Positions 16,123-24,048 of a stretch of 64,000 nucleotides of DNA are shown here, in pieces. A program made the translations under genes and the position numbers. The notes under the pieces are model-generated. The model saw only the letters and a program-made list of their open reading frames with translations. It ran no database searches and was not told the DNA's origin. Each line of letters starts with the position of its first letter. The first letter of the stretch is position 1. The DNA is from Palsa-504 sp963835775 (GTDB lineage Bacteria; Actinomycetota; Actinomycetes; Streptosporangiales; Streptosporangiaceae). The DNA is taken from contig CAWIHB010000024.1 in the NCBI GenBank assembly GCA_963835775.1, positions 248,001-312,000 of the forward strand, written 5' to 3'.

Positions 16123-16469
16123 GCAGCGTGCCCGCAGAAGGCGCTCATGTCCGCGACGTACATATCCACGTACTCGTGGCCGTCAAGGTCCCAGAACCGG
16201 GACCCTGCCCCATGCGACACCCACAGCGGCGGATGATCGTACAGCTCATCCATCCACGACATCGGAACGCCACGCGGCATCGTCCCGGTGGCGCGAGAGG
16301 TCGCTTCCATCGAACGAGGGCGGCCGTCCCGGAACCATGCGGCGGCAAGTGCCTCGACCTTGGCCTGATCCATCCCGGGCCCGCCGCATGCGCGGGCCGC
16401 TCCCATATCCACAGGCCAGATCTTCACGGGCACATCCCAGCCAAACACATCGGTGCCATCCGCGGGCAA
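16123..16469 (-). pseudogene. class III aminotransferase (glutamate-1-semialdehyde aminomutase-like), N-terminal fragment
   Basis: The translation MDQAKVEALAAAWF..., then PRGVPMSWMDELYDHPPLWV and DLDGHEYVDMYVADMSAFCG, is the N-terminal region of a PLP-dependent class III aminotransferase. It breaks off right after the CGHA segment, before any PLP-binding residue, at a junction with the GNAT fragment. The frame stays open through the junctions to 15555, so an automatic call would report one 304-residue chimera; I treat it as three relics. Confidence 0.6.
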
Positions 16470-16558
16470 TCCCCCGGCACACGTTCATCCCTGCCAAGCA
16501 AAGGCAAGAGGCGATCACACAGCGTTAGACCACGCGCCAAGTCCCTCTCCCTGACCGA

Positions 16559-17407
16559 TTATGTGTCGTCACGGCCATAGGTCACCCGTACCCGGATTCC
16601 GTGCAGATCGGCAGGGGTTTCGGTGGCACCGGCCGATGCGGCGTGGCCACGTTCGTGTCGTAAGTCTGCTCCGGTGCCTGGATCGCGTCGTGTGATGCAG
16701 TACTCCAATCCAGCGGGGTAGCGCATGGTGATCCAGCCGTCCCCGTCGTGCGAGCGTGTCGCGCCCAGCGCCTCGTGCCTGGCCACCTCCGCGCCGGTGC
16801 CAGAGCACGCCAGGTCCGGATGGGCGCGGACCGTCGTGCCGGGCAGGTCGCCGGTGTGCTGCAGCAGCAGCCGCAACGGCATCGCAGCGGGCCGCGTCAG
16901 GTGCCGGAACTCTGCCACCGGGCTGTCGTGCAGCTTCCACCCGGTCAGGTCCGCCCAGAAGCCGCACTCGGGGTCGTACACGTCCGCCGGGATGTCCAGG
17001 CAGAACTGATCGATGCAGCTGACCGACCTGCCAGACCACCGGGCAGCCGGGGGCCTGACTGGCCCGCCGTCCTCGCCGGACACGCAGAACGCCAGCCCGC
17101 CCGGGGAACGGAACACGACAAGTCCCTCCTCGGCGAGAACCCGCCGCGCCCCCAGCCGGCTGGCCCGCGCCGCCATCTGTGCCCACTGCGGGGTGTGGAA
17201 GTCCAGGTGGCAGCCGCCCGGGCCATCGTAGATCCGCTGTACCCGCAGATACGCATTACCCGTGCCGGGCACCAGCGTCGCGAAGTCAGCCCGCCGGCCC
17301 CGCGGCGACGACAGCGCGTACCCGGTGACGCCGAGCCAGAAGTCCCGTCCCGCCTCGAACACCGGGACCGGGATGTCGAAGAAGCCCGTCACCCAATGGA
17401 TCGTCAC
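16559..17407 (-). CDS. VOC-family (glyoxalase-like) protein with two VOC modules
   Basis: The 282-residue protein starts at a GTG with GGGAGG upstream (MTIHWVTGFFDIPVPVFEAG). It has two tandem glyoxalase-like modules. The first spans about residues 1-120 (CHLDFHTPQWAQMAARASRL, LVVFRSPGGLAFCVSG). The second spans about 130-245 (CIDQFCLDIPADVYDPECGF, MRYPAGLEYCITRRDPGTG). Cys/His/Glu positions could bind a metal, but no specific reaction can be named. The last 35 residues look unrelated and may be read-through into degraded DNA. It stands alone among pseudogenes. Confidence 0.75.
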   Translation of the reverse strand: MTIHWVTGFFDIPVPVFEAGRDFWLGVTGYALSSPRGRRADFATLVPGTGNAYLRVQRIYDGPGGCHLDFHTPQWAQMAARASRLGARRVLAEEGLVVFRSPGGLAFCVSGEDGGPVRPPAARWSGRSVSCIDQFCLDIPADVYDPECGFWADLTGWKLHDSPVAEFRHLTRPAAMPLRLLLQHTGDLPGTTVRAHPDLACSGTGAEVARHEALGATRSHDGDGWITMRYPAGLEYCITRRDPGTGADLRHERGHAASAGATETPADLHGIRVRVTYGRDDT

Positions 17408-17559
17408 GCGTCAAGCCTCCCACGCCATCCCGCGGGACCGCCGCGACCAGCGGCTGTCATTACCATGCGCAGCCACCAGCCCAACCGCGACCTGAATCGC
17501 CGATTTAGCGCCGATCGCACGCGCGTCGGTTAGGTAGTCCAGCACGCCCAGAACGTTCA

Positions 17560-17900
17560 GTTCTGCCGGATGTTCTGGGCCTGGCGTACACGACGCGGCT
17601 AATCGGGATTGCCGGAACGTCTTCAGCTTGCTGGTGACGGCCCCATCCACGACGGCGGTGTCGTATGGCAGGTTTAGGCCGCCGGTGAAGGCTTGCTGAT
17701 CGCGGCGGATACCGTTGGCGACGGACCGGGAGGCGCTCCTTCTGAGGCCACGGCGATGTAGCGGCAGCGACGTCCGAGGCGCGGAGCTAATTAGCTCCTG
17801 CCCGGGACTATCAACCATCGCCTGCTGGGGCCGGAGCCCCTGCTTAATGATCTGCCCCGCGGTTCCTGGGTTCTCACGGACTTGACGGCATGCGATCCGC
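17560..17900 (-). pseudogene. ISL3-like transposase remnant
   Basis: The minus-strand translation contains SVANGIRRDQQAFTGGLNLP, then YDTAVVDGAVTSKLKTFRQS. This parallels the C-terminal ISL3-transposase pattern (GLxxDxxAVxxGLTLPYSSG...VEGxVNRIKxxKRQ). Key residues are altered and no full transposase or inverted ends are seen. The flanks (17411-17560 and 17900-18500) show no recognisable gene. Confidence 0.45.
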
Positions 17901-18510
17901 TCGATGGCCTGTTCCGCCTCTGCGTCGGCGCATACGGGTCCAGACCAAGGCGTCAGCCTCGGGAAGCAGTTCGCAGCGCAGGCTGTGCAGCTTCGCATTG
18001 ACGAGGACGCGGGAGTCCCAGCGGAAGCCGCCTCCTAAAAACTCCGGTTTCCGTGACGGGGCGGCGATTGAATACAAGGTCATGACCGCAGGCGCCCTAA
18101 TCATGCTGGTTGAGCTCACACTCCGCATATGCGTTCTGAGAACCTCTAACCTGCCCGCTACATGACTTTGTGCGACAGGCTGATAATGCAAGCTAACTGG
18201 TTTCTCGCTACCTTGAGCCGTAGCTGGCAGGATGACGCGGAAGATAGAACTGTTAGGCCCTGGGCCGACGAAGTTGTCGTTCAATATTGGTAACAATCCG
18301 TTCCGGTACGATCCGTGAACATACTCTAGTAGGGGTTTACCGTTGAGCAACCGAAAAGTCGGCGGCGATGGCCAGCTGCCGCGCAGATATCGCCGACCAG
18401 CATTCCAACGGGTGGGGCGGCCAGGGGGTGGTGGCGGAGCATGGCAAGCAGGAACGTACACCATGCCGGTTCGGGGGTGCACGCCCCGGCTGTTGCGTGT
18501 AATTCTCGGC
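17901..18510. other. gene-poor stretch, less GC-rich than its surroundings
   Basis: No gene is recognised on either strand. Open frames here have no motif. Bases 18050-18350 are visibly less GC-rich than the flanks. It lies between the transposase relic and the nuoI tail, and reads as decaying DNA. Confidence 0.4.
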
Positions 18511-18668
18511 GTTCAAACCTGATCTGGGCCAAGGAACAACTGCTCGCGCCGCTGCCGCCGGGCATCGAGGCACTGCATACGATGCGGCTGGGCGACGACG
18601 AGAATGATAACCAGTGCCTGGGCGGCGTCCGCCTGACCGGGCCAGCTAGGAGCGGGTCGGAGCGGTGA
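18511..18668 (+). pseudogene. nuoI (complex I iron-sulfur subunit), C-terminal tail fragment
   Basis: The plus strand encodes NLIWAKEQLLAPLPPGIEAL, then HTMRLGDDENDNQCLGGV. This corresponds to the C-terminal tail of actinobacterial NuoI (LIYTKEQLLAPL...HPMRLG...DYYLG). The 4Fe-4S cysteine motifs that should precede it are absent. Its stop overlaps the GTG of the nuoJ-like gene, as expected for an old nuoI-nuoJ junction. Confidence 0.55.
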
Positions 18669-20197
18669 CCCGCATTCTCACGGCAGACGCCAGCGCCGAC
18701 GCGATCGCGAGCGCGACCGTGTTCTGGATCCTCGCCGTCGCCTCAGTGGGCGCCGCGCTGACCATGATCCTGGTCCGGCGGGCAGTGCACTGCGCCATCA
18801 TGCTCGCCGTTGTGATGCTCTCTCTGGCGGCCATGTACGCCATGCAGGGCGCACCGTTCCTCGCGTTCGTGCAGATCATCGTCTACACCGGCGCGGTTCT
18901 CATGCTCTTTCTCTTCGTCCTGATGCTCATCGGCATCAGGACCTCCGACTCGCTCGTGGAAACGATCAAGGGGCAGCGGCTGGCTGCGGGCCTGGCCGCG
19001 ATGGGCTTTCTCGTGATCCTGGCCGTGGGCATCGGGCACGCCGCCATCGGCTCGGCAACCAGGCCCACGGCCGCGAACGGGACGAGCAACCTCTCCGGGA
19101 TCGCCATCCTGATATTCACCCACTACGTGTTCCCGTTCGAGGTCGCCGGCGCGCTGCTAATCACCGCGGCGCTGGGCGCCATGGTGCTCGCGCACCGCGA
19201 GCGCATGGGACCGATGCCGACGCAACGGGACCTAGCCGCCCGGCGCCTGGCCAGCGGACAGCTGGCCCCGGATCCGCCGCCAGGGGTCTACGCATTGCAT
19301 GACGCCGCGGACTGGCCGGCCCTGCTGCCGGACGGCAGTACGTCCGACGCGTCAGTCAGCCCCGTGCTACCCCACAGGGCCGTAACCAGCGCTCCACAGT
19401 TCGTTCCGCTAGAAGAGAGAGTGGCGACGACAGTGAAAGGCAATCCGCCCTCCCGCCCGGTGCGGCCCTCCCGCCCGGTGCGGCCCTCCCGCCCGGTGCG
19501 GCCCTCCCGCCCGGTGCGGCCCTTCCGCCCAATGAGGCGCAAGCCGGTACAGGCGCGGCGTAGGCCCGGGCCGACGCGGCGCTGGCCCTACCCGACACGG
19601 GCGCCCGGCGCCCTGGCCAAAAAACACCGCGTAGGATTCAACGTTGTTCTTTTGTTTCTGTGCTGGTTGAGCCGCGCAATCTCCCCCGCTACCTGGTTTA
19701 ACTGGGACAGGGGGGAAAGGGCCATCCACTACTACGTGTTCCTCTGGACACTGCCGCTCATCGCCATCCTCACCTTCGGTCCTGCAGTCGGATGGCCCCG
19801 ATTCGTCATGTTGGGCATCGTTATTTATCGGCTCCAGGAACTGATGTTCGCTACCCTCGATAACGCCTTCATGCTCACGGCCAGAGGGCAAGAGTGCCGT
19901 GAGTTCGCTTGGCAAACTCCACTGATGCTGGCCCTAGTCGACATCGTCCAGATAGTCCTGATCTTCGCCGTCGCCTACCTCGTCCTCACAGGCCAGAACC
20001 CACGAGCGTTCTTCTCCCACCCATCAGCGGGGCGTTTCGATGAGTTTTTCTTGAGCTGGATCAGCCTGCCGCCGCTCGGCGGAGGTGCTATGCCGTTGAG
20101 CACAATGGCGAGAGTCCTGACGATCAGCGAAGAGGCAACCGGCCTGCTTATAATTGTCATAGCGGTAGGCCGCTTCCTAGCCGGAACGACCAACTGA
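18665..20197 (+). CDS. NuoJ-like membrane protein fused to an ion-channel-like C-terminal domain
   Basis: This is a 510-residue protein. Residues 1-260 match NADH-quinone oxidoreductase subunit J: FWILAVASVGAALTMILVRR, GAPFLAFVQIIVYTGAVLML, FLFVLMLIGIRTSDSLVET and a tail ADWPALLPDGS. An Arg/Pro/Val repeat linker at about 262-291 follows, encoded by an 18-bp tandem repeat. Residues 320-510 have about five hydrophobic segments. They end in FDEFFLSWISLPPLGGGAMP, then a final helix, laid out like a K+-channel pore loop but without TVGYG. No other nuo gene is present apart from the nuoI tail. It is an orphan fusion, function unknown. Confidence 0.7.
   Translation: MTRILTADASADAIASATVFWILAVASVGAALTMILVRRAVHCAIMLAVVMLSLAAMYAMQGAPFLAFVQIIVYTGAVLMLFLFVLMLIGIRTSDSLVETIKGQRLAAGLAAMGFLVILAVGIGHAAIGSATRPTAANGTSNLSGIAILIFTHYVFPFEVAGALLITAALGAMVLAHRERMGPMPTQRDLAARRLASGQLAPDPPPGVYALHDAADWPALLPDGSTSDASVSPVLPHRAVTSAPQFVPLEERVATTVKGNPPSRPVRPSRPVRPSRPVRPSRPVRPFRPMRRKPVQARRRPGPTRRWPYPTRAPGALAKKHRVGFNVVLLFLCWLSRAISPATWFNWDRGERAIHYYVFLWTLPLIAILTFGPAVGWPRFVMLGIVIYRLQELMFATLDNAFMLTARGQECREFAWQTPLMLALVDIVQIVLIFAVAYLVLTGQNPRAFFSHPSAGRFDEFFLSWISLPPLGGGAMPLSTMARVLTISEEATGLLIIVIAVGRFLAGTTN
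19448..19537 (+). repeat. 18-bp tandem repeat, five copies, coding
   Basis: Four identical copies of ccctcccgcccggtgcgg occupy 19448-19519, and a fifth, diverged copy occupies 19520-19537. The repeat is in frame and encodes PSRPVR units. It joins the NuoJ-like and channel-like halves of the fused protein. Confidence 0.9.
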
Positions 20198-20881
20198 TTC
20201 ACGATAGCGACGAGACCGTCACATTCTTGAGGATGCGACTTGGTCGGTCATGGTGCAGGCATTCGTGGCCGCTTAGCGCGTCATTGAGACGTTGCCGATT
20301 GGCGGTGATCCGGGATGGACCCGGGTCGGCAAATGTACGTTGCTGGCTTCGACGTACTCGAGCCTACATATGGCTGACGCGGTCCAGGGTGCAGCTGCCC
20401 ATACGCTCGCCAGCGCCGGGTCCAGGAGGTAAGGGAAGATGCGGCACGTCTCCGGTTCAGACTTACGCCGAACGCCCTATTCTGCATCGCCTTCGCGATT
20501 ACGCTGCACGCGCCAAACATCGCGCATAGCGGCGGATCTCGCGCGATGGTCGTAACCAGCGACTGTCACCAGACGTAACCGCTCTTCTGGAAAGCGACCG
20601 ACCTTATCGCCGACTCTGCGCTCCATGACGCCTGCCCTGATGCCGGCTTTCGGTGCGCTCTCGAACCGGCAGGTGACACTGATCGCTGACGCATGTTCTG
20701 GGACACTCGGTCGGAGAACAGAGCCGCTCGGGCGCGACTGGCCATCGGTCTCGGGCCCGCAGGTGTGCCGTAGATGAGACATTCGAGAGCGATCTTCGAT
20801 AGGCGTACCGTTGGACTGCGTTGCCTTCTACAGCGAGGGCTCCGGGGAGCCAACGCCCTTCACTACAAAGGGACTTGCGTC
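20198..20881. other. 684-bp stretch with no recognisable gene
   Basis: Open frames here are short, have no motif and no ribosome binding site. The base composition is less GC-biased than in the catabolic regions. It probably consists of remnants, but nothing could be identified. Confidence 0.4.
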
Positions 20882-21277
20882 ATGTCAGTAATCAGGATCT
20901 CGAGGCCGAAGCGAGACTGGTCGGTGTCGCCCGCGACCGTGCTCCCGGCCGGCTTGCTTCTTCGCCTGTTTAAGTTTCATTTCAACTTCACGGTGGTTCT
21001 CGACCAGCACTCCGCGGGCAAGATCGGAAATGAGCAGGTGAGGGTCTTCGATGTGGATCCAGGGGAACACCGCCTGCGTGTGCGGTTCGTCCTGCTGCGC
21101 AGGTCCAAGGAGATGCGAATGTCCCTAAAGGAGGGCGAGGAGCGGGATTTCCTCTGCGGCTCCAACGGGATCGGCTGGCCAACCGTCCGGGAGGCGTCGC
21201 CTGAGGAAGCGGCTGAGATTCGGGGATCGTCCACCGGCGAGCCGCCAAAGCCAGGGGATCCCGCTTCGCCGAGCTAG
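20882..21277 (+). CDS. small hypothetical protein with a PEGA-like beta-sandwich pattern
   Basis: From the ATG at 20882 (MSVIRISRPKRDWSVSPATV) a 131-residue protein is encoded. AAAGGGA lies upstream. Its core (FTVVLDQHSAGKIGNEQVRV, then FDVDPGEHRLRVRFVLLRRS) resembles small PEGA-type or carboxypeptidase-regulatory-like domains. These show a strand, a V-DG-x-G-K turn, then PPGxHxLRV. The C-terminal 35 residues are polar and probably disordered. There is no signal peptide or transmembrane segment. Function is unknown. Confidence 0.55.
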   Translation: MSVIRISRPKRDWSVSPATVLPAGLLLRLFKFHFNFTVVLDQHSAGKIGNEQVRVFDVDPGEHRLRVRFVLLRRSKEMRMSLKEGEERDFLCGSNGIGWPTVREASPEEAAEIRGSSTGEPPKPGDPASPS

Positions 21278-21705
21278 TGCCCGGCCAGGGCGGCACCGTC
21301 ATCAGTGACCTTCAGGCCGTGGTCCCAGCCGTTATGCTGCATGGCGAGGAGCGCTCCAGTCCCGGGGATTGCAACGTGTGGTTACCGCGTAATCTCCCAG
21401 GACCAGGGCGCTCTTCGCCGCTGAACCGGCTATCCCGCCTGCGCCGGTCCCGCACCCGTCAGGTGCACTACCGCTTCAACCGCTACCAGCAACGAACCCG
21501 AGAAACCCCAGCCCACCGCCATGCAGAATTCGGCAGCGGCCTAATTCAGGGCTAACGCTGAATGCCGGAGGCTAACCAGGCGGCTTTCAGCCCGCTATCG
21601 CCACTGGCCGTTCCGTTGTTGTATCAGGCCCCGTGTAGATACCGGCCACTGACGGGGTACCTCAGCGGCACGCCAAGCCAGCGCTGGCCTGCCTCGGTTC
21701 CGCGG
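21278..21705. other. 428-bp stretch with no recognisable gene
   Basis: Only short frames without motifs or ribosome binding sites are present. It separates the small beta-sandwich protein from the end of the convergent enoyl-CoA hydratase gene. Confidence 0.4.
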
Positions 21706-22569
21706 TCAGCGCTGCAGCAGTTCCCTGGTGGTCATCCGGGCCCCCGGCATGGGCACGCCGGTGATCTGCTCCGGATCGAAGTCGTCGGGCAGCGGCCGGA
21801 ACGACGGGGGCCGTTTCTGCACGAAGCTGTCCACGCCCTCGCGGAAGTCCGGCCCGCTGTTCAGCACCTCCATCACCGCGTACGAGCGGCGGCAGGCCTC
21901 CTCGAACGAGGCATCGAGGTCGGCCAGCACCTGATGGCGGATGGCCGCCATGGCGGCCGGGGAGCAGTTGCGCGCCAGGTCCCTGGCGTACTCCCGGGCT
22001 GCGGGCAGCACCTCACCGGGCTCGAGCACCCGGTTCACCAGGCCCAGTTCCCTGGCCTCGTCAGCCTCGAAGACCCGGCCGGACAGGAGCAGGTCAAGCG
22101 CGTGGCCGACGCCGACGTAGCGGGGCAGCACCCAGGACATGCCGTACTCGGCGCCGAGCCCGCGGCGGGCGAAGGCGGTGCAGAACCTGGCTCCCCGCGC
22201 GGCGAACCGCACGTCGCACATCAGCGCCTGGGTCAGCCCGATCCCGGCGCACGCCCCGTTGATCGCGGCGATCAGCGGCTTGCGGAACAGCCGCGGCGCG
22301 TACTGCGGGCGGCGGGCCGAGATGTCCACCGGCCGGCCGGCCACCTCGGCCAGCCGTCCCATGTCCAGGCCCGGGCAGAACGAGGTCCCGGCCCCGGTCA
22401 GCACCGCGGCCCGCACCGCCGGGTCGGTGTCGGCCGCGGCGAGCACGTCGAAGTACCTGTTCTCCATCGCCGCGGTCCATGCGTTGCGCCGCTCGGGCCG
22501 GTTCAGCGTGAATGTCGCCACGCCGTCCGCGTCGACCTCGGTCAGCACCAGGTCCTCGTCGCCTGCCAT
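21706..22569 (-). CDS. enoyl-CoA hydratase/isomerase family protein
   Basis: The 287-residue crotonase-fold protein begins MAGDEDLVLTEVDADGVATF. The oxyanion-hole segments are GAGTSFCPGLDMGRL and NGACAGIGLTQALM. Of the two hydratase glutamates, only one acidic position is evident (GLGAEYGMSWVLP); the other position is Arg-like. The reaction (hydration, isomerisation or another crotonase chemistry) is therefore uncertain. CGGGGCTCC-rich leader and a good promoter (22602-22630) lie upstream. It is a lone gene in an accessory region but shares the promoter word of the flanking catabolic operons. Confidence 0.88.
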   Translation of the reverse strand: MAGDEDLVLTEVDADGVATFTLNRPERRNAWTAAMENRYFDVLAAADTDPAVRAAVLTGAGTSFCPGLDMGRLAEVAGRPVDISARRPQYAPRLFRKPLIAAINGACAGIGLTQALMCDVRFAARGARFCTAFARRGLGAEYGMSWVLPRYVGVGHALDLLLSGRVFEADEARELGLVNRVLEPGEVLPAAREYARDLARNCSPAAMAAIRHQVLADLDASFEEACRRSYAVMEVLNSGPDFREGVDSFVQKRPPSFRPLPDDFDPEQITGVPMPGARMTTRELLQR

Positions 22570-22600
22570 CGCACGACCTCCCTGCGGGGCTCCATTACTA

Positions 22601-22630
22601 TAAATTATCTTACTAAGTTATCTTAATCAA
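22601..22630 (-). promoter_or_regulatory. promoter block D of the enoyl-CoA hydratase gene
   Basis: On the minus strand TTGATT (22630-22625) and TAATTT (22607-22602) are 17 bp apart. Over the -10 lies TAAATTATCTTACTA (22601-22615, plus-strand sense), identical at 14 of 15 positions to 63570-63584. Confidence 0.62.
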
Positions 22631-22652
22631 AGGCAGCCGCGGCCGCGCAGCG

Positions 22653-22717
22653 CTCGCTGACCGGGCTCGCTGACCGGGCTCGCTGACCGGGCTCGCTGAC
22701 CGGGCTCGCTGACCGGT
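22653..22717. repeat. 13-bp tandem repeat, five copies, noncoding
   Basis: Five head-to-tail copies of ctcgctgaccggg occur; only the last base of the fifth differs. A 13-bp unit is not compatible with coding. It lies just upstream of the degraded L,D-transpeptidase. Confidence 0.92.
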
Positions 22718-22810
22718 CCGGGGCAAGAAGCCGTCCTGACCGCGGGCATCGGGTCCGGGTCGTGGTAACTGGCGCGAAGCGGCGCCGGATGGCGAGGCTC
22801 GGGCAGTACC

Positions 22811-23347
22811 GTGGTCGGTGGTAACCGGCGAGGGCGCCCGGGCGGACACCACGGGGCGGAGGTGGGATGGATTGCGAGTCCGGCTAGGCGCGGCTGGCCT
22901 GGCCGTAACGGGATGGCCCCGCCCGGCGCCAAGCGGGAAGGCGATGGCCGCACCCCTTCCGGGACGTTCGGCTTCGGGTTCTTCTTCGGGGTCGACCCTG
23001 ATCCGGGGATGCTGTTCCCGTACCGGAACATCTACGCATTCGACGTCTGGGACGATGACCCCGTTAGCCCGCTGTACAACGAGTGGGTGGATGACCGGTA
23101 CGCCAGCCCGGGCGCCGGTCCCGAGCCGATGGACGTCTCCGCCTACGACTACGGCGCCGTCATCGCGTACAACACCGCCCGCACGCCCGGGCTGGGCAGC
23201 GCGATCTTCCTGCACATCAACATCGGCACGCCGACAGCGGGCTGCGTGACGTTGCCGGAGGGCGAGCTCCTGGAGATCCTGCGCTGGCTCAACCCGGCCG
23301 CATCGCCGCAGATCACGATGGGCGTCAGGACGTTCGGGATGAGCTAG
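22811..23347 (+). CDS. L,D-transpeptidase (YkuD-type) catalytic domain, N-terminally degraded
   Basis: The frame gives 178 residues. The catalytic domain is clear: KREGDGRTPSGTFGFGFFFG, then YDYGAVIAYNTARTPGLGSA, and IFLHINIGTPTAGCVTLP with His135 and nucleophile Cys145. Such enzymes cross-link peptidoglycan outside the membrane and need a signal peptide, but none is present. In another frame, 22818-22900 reads VTGEGARADTTGRRW..., which fits the missing domain start, so a frameshift near 22895 is likely. The gene is probably a pseudogene or encodes a cytosolic remnant. Its stop overlaps the stop of the convergent PIN-toxin gene within a CTAG. Confidence 0.6.
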   Translation: MVGGNRRGRPGGHHGAEVGWIASPARRGWPGRNGMAPPGAKREGDGRTPSGTFGFGFFFGVDPDPGMLFPYRNIYAFDVWDDDPVSPLYNEWVDDRYASPGAGPEPMDVSAYDYGAVIAYNTARTPGLGSAIFLHINIGTPTAGCVTLPEGELLEILRWLNPAASPQITMGVRTFGMS

Positions 23348-23739
23348 ACGAGAATCCGGGGGACCGTCGGGTCGACCTGGGCGATGTCGTGAGGGTCGCT
23401 GGTGACGATGGCATGCCGGCGCTGCCGGGCGCAGAGAACCACGTGGACATCGATCACGTCGTCGTGGCCGGCGTCCGCGCACATCAAGCCCACGCTCCGC
23501 GCCACGCTCAGCGTCATGACTGCGATGTCGATGCCGGAAGACTTGAGCAGCCGGGCGAGGCGGGCCTGGCGGGGACTGCGCCAGGCCTGAGCGACGACTT
23601 CGGCCGGGATGCAGATGGTCCCGCCTCGCCGCCAGGCCTCCTCCAGTCGTGCCTGCATGGCCAGGGCCTTGCTGGGGTGGTCGAGCGCGAGAAGCGCGCC
23701 GGTGTCCAACGTGAGCCCGGTCGTCGTGGCCGGGCTCAT
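23344..23739 (-). CDS. vapC: PIN-domain ribonuclease toxin (VapC-like)
   Basis: The 131-residue PIN-domain protein has the first acidic residue in LTLDTGALLALD. A middle helix Glu follows (IPAEVVAQAWR), then CADAGHDDVIDVHVV and VTSDPHDIAQVD, matching the metal-binding acidic quartet of PIN nucleases. VapC toxins cleave tRNA, rRNA or mRNA. The start overlaps the stop of the upstream antitoxin by four bases, the classic antitoxin-first layout. Confidence 0.85.
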   Translation of the reverse strand: MSPATTTGLTLDTGALLALDHPSKALAMQARLEEAWRRGGTICIPAEVVAQAWRSPRQARLARLLKSSGIDIAVMTLSVARSVGLMCADAGHDDVIDVHVVLCARQRRHAIVTSDPHDIAQVDPTVPRILV

Positions 23740-23993
23740 CCGGCCAGCCTGTCGTCGCTCCCCGGCTGACCGGTCAGCCCTACCTGGTCAAGCTCGGCCG
23801 CAGCCTGCCGCCTGACCTCCTCGGGTACCGGGGTCTCTGCTTGCCAGGCGGCCAGGATGTCATCCAGGCTCTCGCGCTCCTGGTAGTCCTCGAGCGCCAT
23901 GGCCACATACGAGCTGACCTGTCGCTTGCCTCCGGCGGCCCGCTTGATCTTGTCTACGAGCTCGTCAGGGAGGCTGACCGTGATGCGTTTCAT
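23736..23993 (-). CDS. ribbon-helix-helix antitoxin (VapB/CopG-like), probably leaderless
   Basis: From the ATG at 23993 an 85-residue protein begins MKRITVSLPDELVDKIKRAA, a ribbon-helix-helix DNA-binding N-terminus. A toxin-binding C-terminal half follows (DYQERESLDDILAAWQAETP). A longer in-frame start at 24086 is possible but would add an Arg-rich tail. TATGAT lies only six bases before the ATG with no ribosome binding site, so the mRNA is probably leaderless. It should bind VapC and autorepress this promoter. Confidence 0.83.
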   Translation of the reverse strand: MKRITVSLPDELVDKIKRAAGGKRQVSSYVAMALEDYQERESLDDILAAWQAETPVPEEVRRQAAAELDQVGLTGQPGSDDRLAG

Positions 23994-24048
23994 ACAACTA
24001 TCATACTCGTCGGCACGCCGTGCGGGCCGCCGCGCCGCGTCGAGCCCG

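Noticed and set aside
15555..16469. Real 304-residue minus-strand protein
   Set aside because: Its segments match an aminotransferase start and an MFS end, separated by antisense of a GNAT start. That is a chimera of relics, not one family.
17874..18482. 202-codon minus-strand frame
   Set aside because: No motif, no ribosome binding site and mixed composition; it lies in decaying DNA next to a transposase relic.
19448..19537. Possible CRISPR-like array
   Set aside because: The units are directly adjacent with no spacers, are 18 bp long and are in-frame coding. No cas genes were seen anywhere in the window.
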